A DNA stretch of 64,000 nucleotides, taken from the NCBI GenBank assembly GCA_019358975.1, contig JAHHIL010000001.1, positions 1 through 64,000 of the forward strand, in the 5' to 3' direction. How positions within the stretch are numbered: the stretch's first letter is position 1; every line of letters starts with the position of its first letter. A model generated the notes under the pieces. The model did no database searches. It was not told the origin of the DNA and saw only the letters and a program-made list of their open reading frames with translations. The position numbers and the translations under genes were made by a program. This document shows, piece after piece, positions 8,595 through 19,079 of this stretch. This DNA is from Trichocoleus desertorum ATA4-8-CV12 (lineage in GTDB: Bacteria; Cyanobacteriota; Cyanobacteriia; FACHB-46).

Positions 8595-10595
8595 CTAATC
8601 TTGGAAACGAGGGGTGGTGCAGTAGGGACAGTCTAGCCATTCTGGTTTAGCCTCAGCTGTACAAACTCGGCAAGTTAGAGAACTCTTGCGCTTAGCTTTG
8701 AGTTCAGCTTCTAAACCTGTGTCAGTAAAGGTTACCCGTTCCACTTCCTCTAATGTCGTAGCGCCTCGACGTACCAAGTTGATACTGTAGGCGAGTAAGG
8801 TTTGCATGCCTTCTTCAACGGCAACTTCTTTGATCCGCTCAGTGGGGGCACCTTCAGCAATTAGAACTTGTAGGCGCTCAGTAATTCGCATCACTTCATA
8901 AACACCACTCCGACCTTTGTAGCCCACCCCATTGCAAACAGAGCAGAGTTGATTTTGTGCTTTGGCTTCCTGAATTTGGTCTGGCTGTAAGGTGTTTGCC
9001 TTATAGAATGTGACTTCAGCGTCATGAGTACTAGACAGACCAAACTTGGCTAGTTCGTTGGCGTCAGGGTTATAAGGAATCCGACATTCGGGGCATACCC
9101 GTCGCATGAGACGTTGAGCCACCACGCCAAGCAGGGCTCCAGAAACCATGAATGGTTCTACGCCCATTTCATCTAGACGGGCGATCGCGCCAGCAGCGTC
9201 ATTGGTATGAAGGGTGGTTAATACCAAGTGCCCAGTCAAGGCTGCCTCGATCGCCGTTTTCGCTGTTTCCTTGTCCCGGGTTTCACCCACCAGAATCACA
9301 TCTGGGTCTTGCCGAAGGAACGCCCGCAGAATGGCCGCAAAGTCCATACCCTTTTCACGAATGACCTGGACTTGATTGATACCTGGTAAAGAGTACTCAA
9401 TCGGGTCTTCTGCCGTACTGATGTTGACACCTGGGTCGTTCCGTTCTGCCAAAGCCGAATACAGAGTCGTGGTCTTACCAGAACCGGTCGGCCCCGTCAC
9501 CAGAATTAGACCAAAGGGACGTTTAACCATCTCTTGCACAATCTGCAAGGAATCGGGATCGGAGATCAACTTATCCAAGCCCAATTGAGTCGCAGAGTTG
9601 TCGAGGATTCGTAAAACTACCTTCTCGCCGTAGCGGCTAGGCAGGGTGTTAACCCGGAAGTCAATTTTACGGTCCTGAAAAACCCGTCGAATCCGACCAT
9701 CTTGGGGGGCTCTGCGCTCAGCAATATCTAGTTCAGAAATAATTTTGAAGCGGGCTGTGACGGCTGGAATGATTTTCTTGGGCAGAGGGTCAAAGGCTTG
9801 ACGTAATACACCATCCTTGCGGAAACGAATCCGCAGATATTCTTCCTGGGGTTCAATGTGGATGTCAGAGACTCCGTCTTGCAACGCTTTGATGAGGATT
9901 TTGTTGACCAAGCTAATGACTGGAGCGTCGGATGCTCCTTTGGCTACGTCATCTAGATTGGCTTCCATATCTTCAGGGGCATCCTGAAGATCCAAGTTTT
10001 CTAAGCCTTCTAAGTCAGATTGAACATCAACAGACTTTTGAATTTCTATTTGCTTAGTTTTCTCAACCTGCTCATCTAAGTATTTAGAGATCAGTTGGTT
10101 ATAGTCTTCTAGCGTAATCACCATTCGCTGCAAGGCTAACCCTTGAGCCCGCAGAATGCGATTCAGGTCATCCTGAGCATCTAAGTTGTCAGGATCGACC
10201 ATTGCGACCAAGACACCGGGGGGCGATTCATGCCTAGAGAGCGGTGCCAATCGGTAGCGGCGGCAAATATCAAGGGGAATCAGGGTGTCAATTAAATGCC
10301 CCACCTGACTTGCAGTGATGTCACTAATTTCGGGATCGAGGGATTCAACCCCGTACAGAATCTTTAGTTCAAACAGCTGCTGCTTCTTGTATTGCCGCAG
10401 CAAATCTGGGGTGAGTTGACGGCCTGTAAGAGACTCTAGAACTTCTGTGATCGGTCTGCCAGATTTACGACTCTCAATCAGAGCCTGCTGCATCTGTTCG
10501 TGGTTGACATACCCAGATTGAATGAGCTTGTTCCCAAAGGGAGAGAAGTCATTCTTGACGATGAGGGCGCGCCGCTGTGATGAAGAGTTAGTCAT
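8595..10595 (-). CDS. pilB: Type IV pilus extension ATPase PilB
   Basis: GspE/PilB-type assembly ATPase, 666 residues from the ATG at 10595; a TTG at 10634 would add 13. An N-terminal T2SSE_N (MshEN-like) region covers about 15-170, then an acidic linker, then the ATPase core with Walker A GPTGSGKTT near 368-376, Asp box (DPDVILVGETRD) and His box (GHLVLTTLHT). A zinc-binding CPEC...CSVC pair follows the core, as in other PilB proteins. The last 25 residues carry another CRVC...CPYC pair, a probable second zinc ribbon. First gene of pilB-pilT-pilC, divergent from grpE. Confidence 0.97.
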   Translation of the reverse strand: MTNSSSQRRALIVKNDFSPFGNKLIQSGYVNHEQMQQALIESRKSGRPITEVLESLTGRQLTPDLLRQYKKQQLFELKILYGVESLDPEISDITASQVGHLIDTLIPLDICRRYRLAPLSRHESPPGVLVAMVDPDNLDAQDDLNRILRAQGLALQRMVITLEDYNQLISKYLDEQVEKTKQIEIQKSVDVQSDLEGLENLDLQDAPEDMEANLDDVAKGASDAPVISLVNKILIKALQDGVSDIHIEPQEEYLRIRFRKDGVLRQAFDPLPKKIIPAVTARFKIISELDIAERRAPQDGRIRRVFQDRKIDFRVNTLPSRYGEKVVLRILDNSATQLGLDKLISDPDSLQIVQEMVKRPFGLILVTGPTGSGKTTTLYSALAERNDPGVNISTAEDPIEYSLPGINQVQVIREKGMDFAAILRAFLRQDPDVILVGETRDKETAKTAIEAALTGHLVLTTLHTNDAAGAIARLDEMGVEPFMVSGALLGVVAQRLMRRVCPECRIPYNPDANELAKFGLSSTHDAEVTFYKANTLQPDQIQEAKAQNQLCSVCNGVGYKGRSGVYEVMRITERLQVLIAEGAPTERIKEVAVEEGMQTLLAYSINLVRRGATTLEEVERVTFTDTGLEAELKAKRKSSLTCRVCTAEAKPEWLDCPYCTTPRFQD

Positions 10596-11323
10596 AGCTG
10601 ATGAAGAAGATCTCCTTGTTAAGTGTTCCCACAAGCCCTGGGCAGAATTACGAGTAGCAATAGAATGTTTGTAAAATCTTTAATTCCAGCCCTTGCACTT
10701 CTGAGGGATTGGAGACCTCCATCACCGAGAAGTTTTGGGGCTTTAAGCGCCCGTCTAGAGACTGATTGGTCATCTCAGTCTCTTAGCTTCGAGTCGCTAT
10801 GGCAGAAGGTTACAAGCTGGTCAGGCAAAAAAGCGCTATTCGTAGGTATTTTTGCTGTAAATTTGGTTGGCAGCTGTCAGAAGCTAGGTAATCCATCCTT
10901 GGTTTGATGTCTAGACTATAACGAAGTTCTCAGAATCATAGCTTTTGAACAAAAATTAGTAGGATTTTGCAACACGCTTCAGTGACATTCACTGGCCAGT
11001 ATTGATCAGTAATTTGTCTGGGTAATTTATCGTCTAAGTTTGTCGGTTTGCTGGCTGAGCCGATTTCTGGTATGTAAGTCTCTCAGTTTACTAATGAATC
11101 AATTTTAAGAATGCGATCGCAATCACCCCTTAAGTTAAGGCACTTCAGAACCTAATCGTTACAATTACTAGTGATAGTTGTGGAAATCTACGACTACTAG
11201 ACCCGTGACTGAGCAATCAGGATATATTCAACTCTTGGCTACAAAGTTCTTTTAGGGCATTCTAAGGGATGTAAAGTGCGCGGTTGTCAAGGTAGCATTC
11301 TCTTAATGTAGGATTAGTGACTA
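10596..11323. other. Long divergent intergenic region, pilB / grpE
   Basis: About 730 bp separate the pilus operon from the chaperone operon. One rightward open frame (10623-10907) has no recognisable product and I do not believe it. I saw no CIRCE heat-shock operator (TTAGCACTC/GAGTGCTAA), tRNA or strong hairpin. The two promoters must lie here. Confidence 0.5.
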
Positions 11324-12055
11324 ATGATGGGTGAAGAAAATCAGCTAGAGAACATTCAAGATCTGACAGTTGATGACTCCGGAGCCTCGGAAGCAGCAGT
11401 CAACCAAACCATGTCAACAGAAGCGGATTCAAACTCAGAAGCATTTAACTTGGATTTTGAAGCCAGTGAAGATAGTCCTACGGCTTCAGGCTCAGACAGT
11501 GGAACAGGTCTAGAGTCAGAGAACGCTGCTGGTGGGTCTGAGTATCAAGCAGCCCTAGAAGATCTCACTCAAGAAGTGCAGTCTCTGAAGACTCAAGTAG
11601 AGGAGCGCACCAATCAATACGTCAGGATTGCCGCCGATTTTGATAATTTCCGCAGACGGGCTCAGAAAGAGAAAGAAGAACTAGAAGACAAGATTAAGTG
11701 CTCTACCATTACCGAGTTGTTGCCTGTAGTAGACAACTTTGAGCGGGCTCGTTCCCAAATCAAACCGCAAACTGACGGTGAGATGAGTATTCATAAGAGC
11801 TATCAAAGTGTTTATAAGCAACTGGTAGACTGCTTGAAGCGGGTGGGAGTCTCACCGATGCGCTCTGAGGGCAAAGAGTTTGACCCAAATCTGCACGAAG
11901 CAGTGATGCGAGAAGCGACAGACGAGCATCCAGAGGGCACAGTGATTGAGGAATTAGTTCGAGGTTATGTCCTTGGCGATCGCGTTTTGCGCCATGCCAT
12001 GGTGAAAGTTGCTGCGGCTCCAGACCCCGTGGTAACCTCTGAGGAGGGTGAGTGA
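11324..12055 (+). CDS. grpE: Nucleotide exchange factor GrpE
   Basis: Co-chaperone that releases ADP from DnaK. The first about 85 residues are acidic, Ser-rich and probably disordered. A long coiled coil follows (about 85-140, with [15 protein letters not shown]), then the C-terminal beta domain ending near [17 protein letters not shown]. At 243 residues it is longer than enterobacterial GrpE because of the N-terminal extension, as in other cyanobacteria. Two adjacent ATG codons open the frame (11324 and 11327). First gene of grpE-dnaK-dnaJ. Confidence 0.96.
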   Translation: MMGEENQLENIQDLTVDDSGASEAAVNQTMSTEADSNSEAFNLDFEASEDSPTASGSDSGTGLESENAAGGSEYQAALEDLTQEVQSLKTQVEERTNQYVRIAADFDNFRRRAQKEKEELEDKIKCSTITELLPVVDNFERARSQIKPQTDGEMSIHKSYQSVYKQLVDCLKRVGVSPMRSEGKEFDPNLHEAVMREATDEHPEGTVIEELVRGYVLGDRVLRHAMVKVAAAPDPVVTSEEGE

Positions 12056-12256
12056 GGTCATGGAGACAGCTGATAGGCTTTGATTTGACAGGAATTCTTG
12101 TACACTGCAGAGGCAATTACGGGTAGTCTAGCTTCTGAGTAATTAAGGATTGGTTCATCACGGAATCTCTAGGCGTAGCCGTTTACTGCCAACTGGGGTT
12201 CCACGTACGCTCAAGCTCTGTCCACTTCTGTTGTCCTACATTAACCGCCGCTAGCT

Positions 12257-14218
12257 ATGGGAAAGGTCATTGGTATCGACTTAGGCACGACAAATAGTTG
12301 TGTTGCTGTCTTGGAAGGCGGGCAACCAATTGTGATCCCCAACTCGGAGGGTGGGCGGACAACTCCCAGTATTGTGGGATTTGGTAAAGCTGGCGATCGC
12401 TTAGTTGGACAACTAGCTAAGCGTCAAGGCGTTACTAATGCTGAGAACACAATTTTTAGCATCAAGCGATTTATTGGTCGCCGCTGGGACGATACTGAGT
12501 CTGAGCGAGGTCGGGTTCCCTACGGCTGTATCAAAGGCCGAGACGAAACCGTTGATGTGCAAGTGCGTGGACGAACTTATACGCCCCAAGAGATTTCGGC
12601 CATGATCCTGCAAAAGCTCAAGCAGGATGCTGAAAACTATCTAGGTGAGCCTGTTACTCAAGCTGTCATTACAGTTCCAGCCTACTTTACCGATGCTCAA
12701 CGGCAAGCAACAAAGGACGCAGGGACGATCGCTGGCTTGGAAGTGTTACGCATCATCAATGAGCCTACTGCTGCGGCCCTTTCCTACGGCCTAGACAAAC
12801 AAGATCAAGACCAACGAGTTTTGGTATTTGACTTAGGCGGCGGCACCTTTGATGTTTCCGTCTTACAGCTAGGCGACGGTGTATTTGAGGTCAAAGCTAC
12901 TGCAGGCAATAATCACCTTGGTGGAGATGACTTTGACAACTGCATCGTCCGCTGGATGATCGATTGCTTCCGAGATCAAGAAGGCATTGATCTTTCAATG
13001 GATAAGATGGCGTTGCAGCGTCTGCGAGAAGCAGCCGAAAAAGCCAAGATTGAACTTTCAAGTACAGTCACCACCTCCATCAATCTACCTTTCATCACGG
13101 CAGATGAGACAGGCCCTAAACACCTAGAAATGGATCTGACTCGTGCCCAATTTGAAGAACTGGTAGGTCATTTGGTTCAGGGAACAATCGATCCCGTAAC
13201 CCAAGCCCTGAAAGATGGGGATCTTAAAACGGATGACATCGATCGCATCATTTTAGTGGGTGGTTCGACTCGGATTCCAGCGGTACAAGAAGCAATCCGA
13301 AAATTTTTGGGGGGTAAAGCTCCCGATCGCTCGGTCAACCCTGATGAAGCAGTTGCCTTAGGAGCCGCGATTCAAGGGGGAGTGTTGGGTGGAGAGGTCA
13401 AAGATTTGCTGCTCTTGGATGTGACCCCCCTATCTCTAGGGATTGAGACCTTAGGGGAAGTGTTTACCAAGGTGATTGAGCGGAATACCACCATTCCGAC
13501 TAGCAGAACTCAAGTCTTTTCTACGGCGACAGATGGTCAAACCTCGGTAGAGATTCACGCTCTCCAAGGCGAACGAGCTATGGCTAGAGACAACAAGAGC
13601 TTAGGCAAGTTCCAACTCACGGGTATTCCCCCAGCCCCTCGTGGTGTCCCTCAAATCGAAGTAGCTTTTGATATTGATGCCAACGGCATTCTAAAAATCT
13701 CAGCTCGTGATAAAGGCACAGGACGAGAACAAAGTATTCAAATCACGAATACAGGTGGCTTGAGTGAGAGCGAAATTGAGCGCATGCGGCAAGAAGCATC
13801 GATCTTCGCGGATGAAGACGTTAGACGCAAGCAAGTTGTAGAGCTGAAGAACCAGGCAGACAGCTTGTTCTATAGTTACGAGTCTACAATTAGAGACAAT
13901 GGTGCTTTGATCAGTGATGACGTCAAGACTCAAGCTAAAGAAAGAGCGGTAGAGTTGCAAGCAGCTCTTGCCGATCGCTCCATTAGTGTTGAGGAGATGA
14001 AGCAACGGCTTGATACTTTCCAGCAAACCTTGTTTGCGATCGGAGCAGCCGTTTATGAGCAAGCGGCTAGTTCTGATGACACCCGGGATTACTCCTTTAC
14101 GGAAGGTGACTCCACCTCCGATGGCAGTGGTAAGGTCCAATCTGCTCAAGATGAAGATGAAGGCTTCAACTTCGAGGATGATGATACAGTAGCTGCTGAC
14201 TACGAAGCCATTGACTAG
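12257..14218 (+). CDS. dnaK: Molecular chaperone DnaK (Hsp70)
   Basis: ATP-driven chaperone of 653 residues. The N-terminal ATPase domain starts [22 protein letters not shown], with a second signature [13 protein letters not shown] near 193-205 and a third, [13 protein letters not shown], near 334-346. The substrate-binding domain follows from about 390 and the helical lid from about 505. The tail is very acidic and ends DYEAID. Cyanobacteria carry several DnaK paralogues; linkage to grpE and dnaJ suggests the main stress-responsive copy, but I did not assign the paralogue number. Gaps are 201 bp from grpE and 95 bp to dnaJ. Confidence 0.97.
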   Translation: MGKVIGIDLGTTNSCVAVLEGGQPIVIPNSEGGRTTPSIVGFGKAGDRLVGQLAKRQGVTNAENTIFSIKRFIGRRWDDTESERGRVPYGCIKGRDETVDVQVRGRTYTPQEISAMILQKLKQDAENYLGEPVTQAVITVPAYFTDAQRQATKDAGTIAGLEVLRIINEPTAAALSYGLDKQDQDQRVLVFDLGGGTFDVSVLQLGDGVFEVKATAGNNHLGGDDFDNCIVRWMIDCFRDQEGIDLSMDKMALQRLREAAEKAKIELSSTVTTSINLPFITADETGPKHLEMDLTRAQFEELVGHLVQGTIDPVTQALKDGDLKTDDIDRIILVGGSTRIPAVQEAIRKFLGGKAPDRSVNPDEAVALGAAIQGGVLGGEVKDLLLLDVTPLSLGIETLGEVFTKVIERNTTIPTSRTQVFSTATDGQTSVEIHALQGERAMARDNKSLGKFQLTGIPPAPRGVPQIEVAFDIDANGILKISARDKGTGREQSIQITNTGGLSESEIERMRQEASIFADEDVRRKQVVELKNQADSLFYSYESTIRDNGALISDDVKTQAKERAVELQAALADRSISVEEMKQRLDTFQQTLFAIGAAVYEQAASSDDTRDYSFTEGDSTSDGSGKVQSAQDEDEGFNFEDDDTVAADYEAID

Positions 14219-14313
14219 CTCAGGTAATAGAGTCTTGCTCCACTCTATTTGACGATTTATTTCTTGACTTCCTACCCTTTTCGTATCCTCAATTAACCCC
14301 AGAACAGCATTCT

Positions 14314-15441
14314 ATGGCCCGCGATTACTATGAAATACTTGGTGTCTCTAGAGACACAGACAAGGAGGAAATTAAGCGTGCCTACCGTCGCTTAGCACGG
14401 AAGTACCATCCTGACGTGAATAAAGAGGATGGAGCTGAGGAACGCTTTAAAGAAATTAACCGGGCTTACGAAGTGCTTTCTGAGCCAGAGACTCGCGCTC
14501 GTTACGATCGCTTTGGTGAAGCAGGAGTCGGTTCCGCTGCGGGAGCGGGCTACCAAGACTTCAGCGATATGAGCGGTTTTGCAGACATCTTTGAGAGCTT
14601 CTTCAGTGGCTTTTCTGGAGGTGCAGGCTCGACAGGCCGTAGACGCGGTGGCCCAGCGAGAGGGGATGACCTGCGACTCGATTTAAAACTAGACTTCCGG
14701 GACGCAGTTTTTGGGGGCGAAAAGGAAATTCGCATTAGTCACTTAGAAACTTGTGCCACTTGCAGCGGTTCAGGGGCTAAGCCAGGGACTAGACCGCGCA
14801 CCTGTTCTACCTGTACGGGTTCTGGACAAGTGCGTCGCGCTACTCGAACCCCGTTTGGTAGTTTTACTCAAGTCTCGGTTTGCCCTACCTGCAATGGTTC
14901 TGGGCAAGTGATTGAAGACAAGTGTGAAGTTTGTAGCGGCAATGGCCAAAAGCAGGAAACGAAGAAGCTAAAGATTACGATTCCTGCGGGGGTAGATAAT
15001 GGGACTCGGTTGCGAGTTTCGAGTGAAGGCGATGCGGGTCAACGCGGTGGCCCTCCAGGCGACCTTTATGTTTACCTCTTTATTAACGAAGATCCTGAGT
15101 TTCAACGAGATGGCATCAATGTCCTTTCGGAGATCAAAATCAGCTATCTTCAAGCAATCTTAGGGTGTCGCTTGGAAATAAGTACAGTGGATGGCCCCAC
15201 TGAACTGCTGATTCCACCTGGAACCCAGCCCAGTACCGTGCTGACCTTGGAAAATAGAGGTGTGCCGCGCCTGGGAAATCCAGTCAGTCGAGGAGATCAT
15301 CTGATTACCATTTTGATTGACATTCCTAATCGGATCACGACGGAAGAACGAGAGCTACTAGAAAAACTCGCTAAAATTAAAGGCGATCGCACTGGGAAAG
15401 GCGGTCTAGAAGGATTTCTCGGAGGACTATTTCGCGGATGA
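14314..15441 (+). CDS. dnaJ: Chaperone protein DnaJ (Hsp40)
   Basis: Type I J-protein of 375 residues that stimulates DnaK ATPase and delivers clients. J-domain at 1-70 with the HPD motif in KYHPDVNK; Gly/Phe-rich linker at about 75-115; four CxxCxGxG zinc repeats ([32 protein letters not shown]) at about 147-215; then the C-terminal beta domains. Its stop overlaps the ATG of the following TusA-like gene by four bases, so translation of the two is probably coupled. Confidence 0.97.
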   Translation: MARDYYEILGVSRDTDKEEIKRAYRRLARKYHPDVNKEDGAEERFKEINRAYEVLSEPETRARYDRFGEAGVGSAAGAGYQDFSDMSGFADIFESFFSGFSGGAGSTGRRRGGPARGDDLRLDLKLDFRDAVFGGEKEIRISHLETCATCSGSGAKPGTRPRTCSTCTGSGQVRRATRTPFGSFTQVSVCPTCNGSGQVIEDKCEVCSGNGQKQETKKLKITIPAGVDNGTRLRVSSEGDAGQRGGPPGDLYVYLFINEDPEFQRDGINVLSEIKISYLQAILGCRLEISTVDGPTELLIPPGTQPSTVLTLENRGVPRLGNPVSRGDHLITILIDIPNRITTEERELLEKLAKIKGDRTGKGGLEGFLGGLFRG

Positions 15442-15719
15442 GTAACGCCGAATCACTGAAGAACTCTGGCAAGAACTCTGCTAGCCCAGATGCTCAAATT
15501 GATCTGCGTGGAACTCCCTGCCCGCTAAACTTTGTCCGCACTAAGTTGCGCCTAGAGCAAATGGCTCCTGGTTCGCTGCTTGAGGTCTGGCTTGATCCGG
15601 GAGAACCGATTGAGCAGGTACCTGACAGTTTGGCAATGGAAGGCTACAGCATTGAGCAAGTAGAAGACCGAGCTGAATTCTTTGCCTTAAGAGTGCGACG
15701 ACCTACCGTTTCTGCATGA
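15438..15719 (+). CDS. TusA/SirA family sulfurtransferase-like protein
   Basis: A 93-residue protein with the TusA fold signature: [20 protein letters not shown] contains the conserved CP dipeptide (Cys near 31) on the first helix. Family members carry a persulfide on this cysteine and relay sulfur for tRNA thiolation or cofactor synthesis. A roughly 20-residue Ser/Asn-rich extension precedes the fold. It overlaps dnaJ upstream and rsgA downstream by four bases each (ATGA). The acceptor is unknown. Placement between a chaperone gene and a ribosome-assembly GTPase gives no clear hint. Confidence 0.88.
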   Translation: MSNAESLKNSGKNSASPDAQIDLRGTPCPLNFVRTKLRLEQMAPGSLLEVWLDPGEPIEQVPDSLAMEGYSIEQVEDRAEFFALRVRRPTVSA

Positions 15720-16837
15720 ACGTTGCTGGCGTAGAACTCAATGCTGCGGAAGCTGCGCCTCAGCTGCTAGGAACGGTTGTGGCTGTCCAAGCCAACTACT
15801 ACCAAGTGCGATTAGACGCTGCTCACTTATTACCTGCTGAGCCGGAGGCACTGGAAGTGACGCAGTTGTTGTGTACCCGCCGCGCTCGGCTGAAGAAAAT
15901 TGGTCAGCAGGTGATGGTAGGCGATCGCGTCTTGGTCGAAGAACCCGACTGGGCAGGGGGACGAGCGGCGATCGCCCAAGTCTTGGCCCGCACCTCGGAG
16001 CTGAGCCGTCCGCCCATTTCTAATGTGGATCAAATTTTGTTGGTGTTTGCCTTGGCTGAACCGACGCTAGACCCGCATCAGCTGAGTCGATTTTTAGTTA
16101 AAGCTGAATCGACTGGGATAGATGTGGTGCTGTGTTTGAACAAGCGAGATTTGCTCACACCAGCCGAACAACAGCAATGGTGCGATCGCCTGAATCAATG
16201 GGGTTATGAACCCATTCTGATTAGTGTCTATCAAGAAGATGGCTTGGCAGTCCTACAGCAGCGCCTGAGCCAAAAAATCACAGTGGTAGCTGGGCCTTCG
16301 GGAGTGGGTAAATCCAGCTTAATTAACCATATGGTTCCCACGTTGGACTTACGAGTCGGTCAGGTTTCTGGCAAGTTGGGACGGGGACGGCATACCACTC
16401 GGCATGTGGAACTATTTGAGTTACCCGCCGGGGGGTTGCTGGCTGATACGCCTGGGTTTAACCAGCCCGAATTAGATAGTGCGCCAGAAGAGTTAGCCAA
16501 CTATTTTCCAGAAGCACGACGACGTTTGGCAGATATCTCTTGCCAGTTCAATGACTGCTTACACCGCGATGAGCCTAATTGTGCGGTTCGGGGGGATTGG
16601 GAGCGGTACGAAGGCTACCTCAATTTACTGGAGAAAACGATCGCTCGCCAAGCTGCGATCGCCCGACTCAAAGACGCAGAATCGACTACTAAAGCCAAAA
16701 CTAAAGAAGAAGGGCAAGTCCAGCAAGAACCCAAGCTGGAAAGCAAAAAGTATCGGCGTGTATCCCGACGGGTGCAACAACAAAACCTGAAGGAACTTTA
16801 CAAAGACATTGAAAGCGGTTTAGTTGAGCCTGACTGA
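15716..16837 (+). CDS. rsgA: Small ribosomal subunit biogenesis GTPase RsgA
   Basis: Circularly permuted GTPase that helps mature the 30S subunit. An N-terminal OB fold covers about 15-85. The G motifs come in permuted order: NKRD (G4), then GPSGVGKSSLIN (G1), then DTPGF (G3). A zinc-binding C-terminal domain follows (DISCQFNDCLHRDEPNCAV, ligands Cys, Cys, His, Cys). The last about 50 residues are Lys/Arg/Gln-rich and could contact rRNA. 373 residues, normal for cyanobacteria. The ATG overlaps the stop of the TusA-like gene. Confidence 0.96.
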   Translation: MNVAGVELNAAEAAPQLLGTVVAVQANYYQVRLDAAHLLPAEPEALEVTQLLCTRRARLKKIGQQVMVGDRVLVEEPDWAGGRAAIAQVLARTSELSRPPISNVDQILLVFALAEPTLDPHQLSRFLVKAESTGIDVVLCLNKRDLLTPAEQQQWCDRLNQWGYEPILISVYQEDGLAVLQQRLSQKITVVAGPSGVGKSSLINHMVPTLDLRVGQVSGKLGRGRHTTRHVELFELPAGGLLADTPGFNQPELDSAPEELANYFPEARRRLADISCQFNDCLHRDEPNCAVRGDWERYEGYLNLLEKTIARQAAIARLKDAESTTKAKTKEEGQVQQEPKLESKKYRRVSRRVQQQNLKELYKDIESGLVEPD

Positions 16838-16858
16838 CCGTGATTGAATGCCCCTAGG

Positions 16859-18088
16859 TCAACGCAGCAAAAACGAGATGCTCTGGAAAGAGCCAATGAC
16901 GAAGCCAAGAATGCCGCCTAAATTCACGATCGCTTGTAGCTCGCTACGGACAATCCCTTGAATGGCCATCTCCAAATCAGCCGACGAAGTGGCTTTGACG
17001 CGATCGATAATCACTTGATCGATGTCTAAAATTGGAATTGCTTGAGCCACAATAGATTCTAAATCTCGTTCTAGGTACCGTTCTAGCACTAAAGCCAATT
17101 CCTGACTCACTGTCCCTAACGACGCATTGACTACAGCAGAATTGCGGAGGCGGCTGAGAACTACCGTGGCAAGGTTTTCCCAGTCAATCGATTTGCTCAA
17201 ACCTTGTAAAACATCCGAGCCCCGGTTTTGGATATATAGCCGGACGCTGTCGCGCATAGTTTTGCGGAGCTGCCGCACGGTAGAAACAGGTAAATTCTGT
17301 AAAGAGAGATTTTGTAGCCACTCTCTCAAGCGCTGTCTCACTGCCAAGGACAAAGTCAGTTCGGCGATGCGAGCGTTGCTAGCCTCCCGTTCATCGAGGC
17401 AGAAAGTGCGGAGGCGAGTCAAGGAGTTCCGTAGCCCAAACAGGTTGGCAACGACCCAGTAAGTACCGCTGGCTTTTTCGCGGAAACCTTCATCAATAAT
17501 TTGAATGTTGCGATCGGTCAAAAAATCGACCAAAGCTTGACGAATTGCATCTGGCGGTAACACGACTTGTAACAGCCATTCTGATAGCTTATTTGCTTGG
17601 TCTTCTGTCAGTTGAAACTCCAACAGAACTTGATCAAAAATTTGATTCAGTTGGGTTTCGAGAAAATCTTCTCGTCGCGCTAGCACTTTCAGGAGCCGAG
17701 GCATTGATTGGCCTAACAGATCCCGCAGAATGCCACCTAAGATTTTGGCAGTTTTTTGTTCTTTATCCGCTTGAACTTGATCCAGACCTAATTGCAGCAA
17801 CCAGAGAATTGCTGCTTGGACTCGCTCTGTCTTGAGCAGACGACGAGCTAAATTTTGTAATTCCTCCGGAGTCAACAAAGACCCCATAATCGTGTCAGCA
17901 ATGCGTTTCGCTAACCGTTCCTGGTTTTTAGGAATCAAGCCAGGAGTAAACGGCAGTTGCTTCTTGCCTAGGTAGTAAGGCCGATAGGGGCGAAACAGCA
18001 TTTTGATGGCAATATCATTGGTGAAATAGCCAATGATGCCACCGACAACAGGAGGACCAGCGAAAAGCCAGAGGTTAGACAACTCCAA
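16859..18088 (-). CDS. DUF445 family membrane protein
   Basis: A 409-residue protein of the DUF445 (YheB-like) family. The first 30 residues form a membrane segment ([19 protein letters not shown]) followed by the family motif [14 protein letters not shown] and [16 protein letters not shown]. The middle is long and helical, and a second hydrophobic segment closes the protein ([12 protein letters not shown]). Such proteins are thought to be anchored at both ends. Function is unknown. It is convergent with rsgA (21 bp between stops) and starts 5 bp after the menG stop on the same strand, so the two are probably co-transcribed. Confidence 0.9.
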   Translation of the reverse strand: MELSNLWLFAGPPVVGGIIGYFTNDIAIKMLFRPYRPYYLGKKQLPFTPGLIPKNQERLAKRIADTIMGSLLTPEELQNLARRLLKTERVQAAILWLLQLGLDQVQADKEQKTAKILGGILRDLLGQSMPRLLKVLARREDFLETQLNQIFDQVLLEFQLTEDQANKLSEWLLQVVLPPDAIRQALVDFLTDRNIQIIDEGFREKASGTYWVVANLFGLRNSLTRLRTFCLDEREASNARIAELTLSLAVRQRLREWLQNLSLQNLPVSTVRQLRKTMRDSVRLYIQNRGSDVLQGLSKSIDWENLATVVLSRLRNSAVVNASLGTVSQELALVLERYLERDLESIVAQAIPILDIDQVIIDRVKATSSADLEMAIQGIVRSELQAIVNLGGILGFVIGSFQSISFLLR

Positions 18089-18093
18089 GGTAC

Positions 18094-18876
18094 TTAGTCA
18101 GATCCTTTTGTCACAACTAGTACTCCCATCGTACCCCCGGCGATCGGGTAGTGTGTGGCTTCCGTAAAGCCAGCTTGATAAGCTAGATGCACTTGCTCGG
18201 AGCCAATCGGGAACTTTTCGAGGCTGGGACTGAGGTAGGCATACTCTTCGCGCAGATTAAATTGTTCGGCTAGAGGCACCACAATGTTGTTGAGATACCA
18301 GGCTTGAAAGGCTTGAAATTCCTGGTTGGCGGGACGATGAAAGTCTAGGATTGCTGCTTTGGCCTTTGGCTTGAGCACCCGGTGTAATTCCTCTAGGCTG
18401 CGCCGAATGTCGGTGACGTTACGCAGGCCATAGCCCATTGTGGCAGCGTCAAACTGCGCTTCTGAAAACGGCAGATTTAATGCGTCCGCCTGAACCCAAT
18501 TGATGATGGGAGGGCAAGAACTGGCTTCTAGCCGCTGCTGAGCGATCGCCAACTGCGCTTTTGAGAAATCCGCCCCAAAAACTTGACCCGTAGAGCCGAC
18601 TTGCCGCGCTAGTCGTTGAGCTAAATCACCGCTGCCGCAGCATAAGTCTAGGCAGGTGTCTCCGGGTTGAGCATCGCTCCATTTGACTGCCATTTGCTTC
18701 CAAATCCGGTGCTGCCCCAAACTCAACCAGTCATTGAGTTGGTCATAGATCGGAGCAATCCGGTCAAAAAGAGCTTGGATCGGAGCGGCTTGATCCGCGT
18801 TTTGTAACTCTACAGTTTTAGAGGAACTGAGGAGATCTTCTGGGAGAGGGGGGGTGCGATCGCAATTGGGTGTCAT
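18094..18876 (-). CDS. menG: UbiE/MenG methyltransferase (2-phytyl-1,4-naphthoquinone methylation)
   Basis: SAM-dependent methyltransferase of the UbiE/COQ5 family; in cyanobacteria it performs the last methylation of phylloquinone or menaquinone synthesis. Visible motifs: [20 protein letters not shown], the SAM loop [11 protein letters not shown] near 78-88, GYGLRNVTD, and [12 protein letters not shown] at the C-terminus. The first about 30 residues are variable. An ATG at 18876 is chosen over the TTG at 18882. The gene is followed within 5 bp by the DUF445 gene. Confidence 0.92.
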   Translation of the reverse strand: MTPNCDRTPPLPEDLLSSSKTVELQNADQAAPIQALFDRIAPIYDQLNDWLSLGQHRIWKQMAVKWSDAQPGDTCLDLCCGSGDLAQRLARQVGSTGQVFGADFSKAQLAIAQQRLEASSCPPIINWVQADALNLPFSEAQFDAATMGYGLRNVTDIRRSLEELHRVLKPKAKAAILDFHRPANQEFQAFQAWYLNNIVVPLAEQFNLREEYAYLSPSLEKFPIGSEQVHLAYQAGFTEATHYPIAGGTMGVLVVTKGSD

Positions 18877-19079
18877 TGCCAAACTTTTGAAACCGAATCA
18901 AAAATAGGTCGGTTACACTAGCCTACTACTCTAGCTGGGTAAGAGAGGCAAGCTGGCTAACTAAACACCACACAGCATACTCCATTATTTTGGAGTGTAA
19001 TTATTTCCAGAGTGTAGCCAGGGGCGATCGCGCTTTACACCTCAAAACATAAAAGTACATTTTTAGAACAACCTGAAGC

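Noticed and set aside
10623-10907. 94-residue rightward frame between pilB and grpE
   Set aside because: No ribosome site, no recognisable domain, and it overlaps the pilB N-terminal region in antisense.
11041-11323. CIRCE heat-shock operator before grpE
   Set aside because: Looked for TTAGCACTC/GAGTGCTAA and did not find it.
13700-14149. 149-residue leftward frame inside dnaK
   Set aside because: Fully antisense to a confident gene; composition follows dnaK codon bias.
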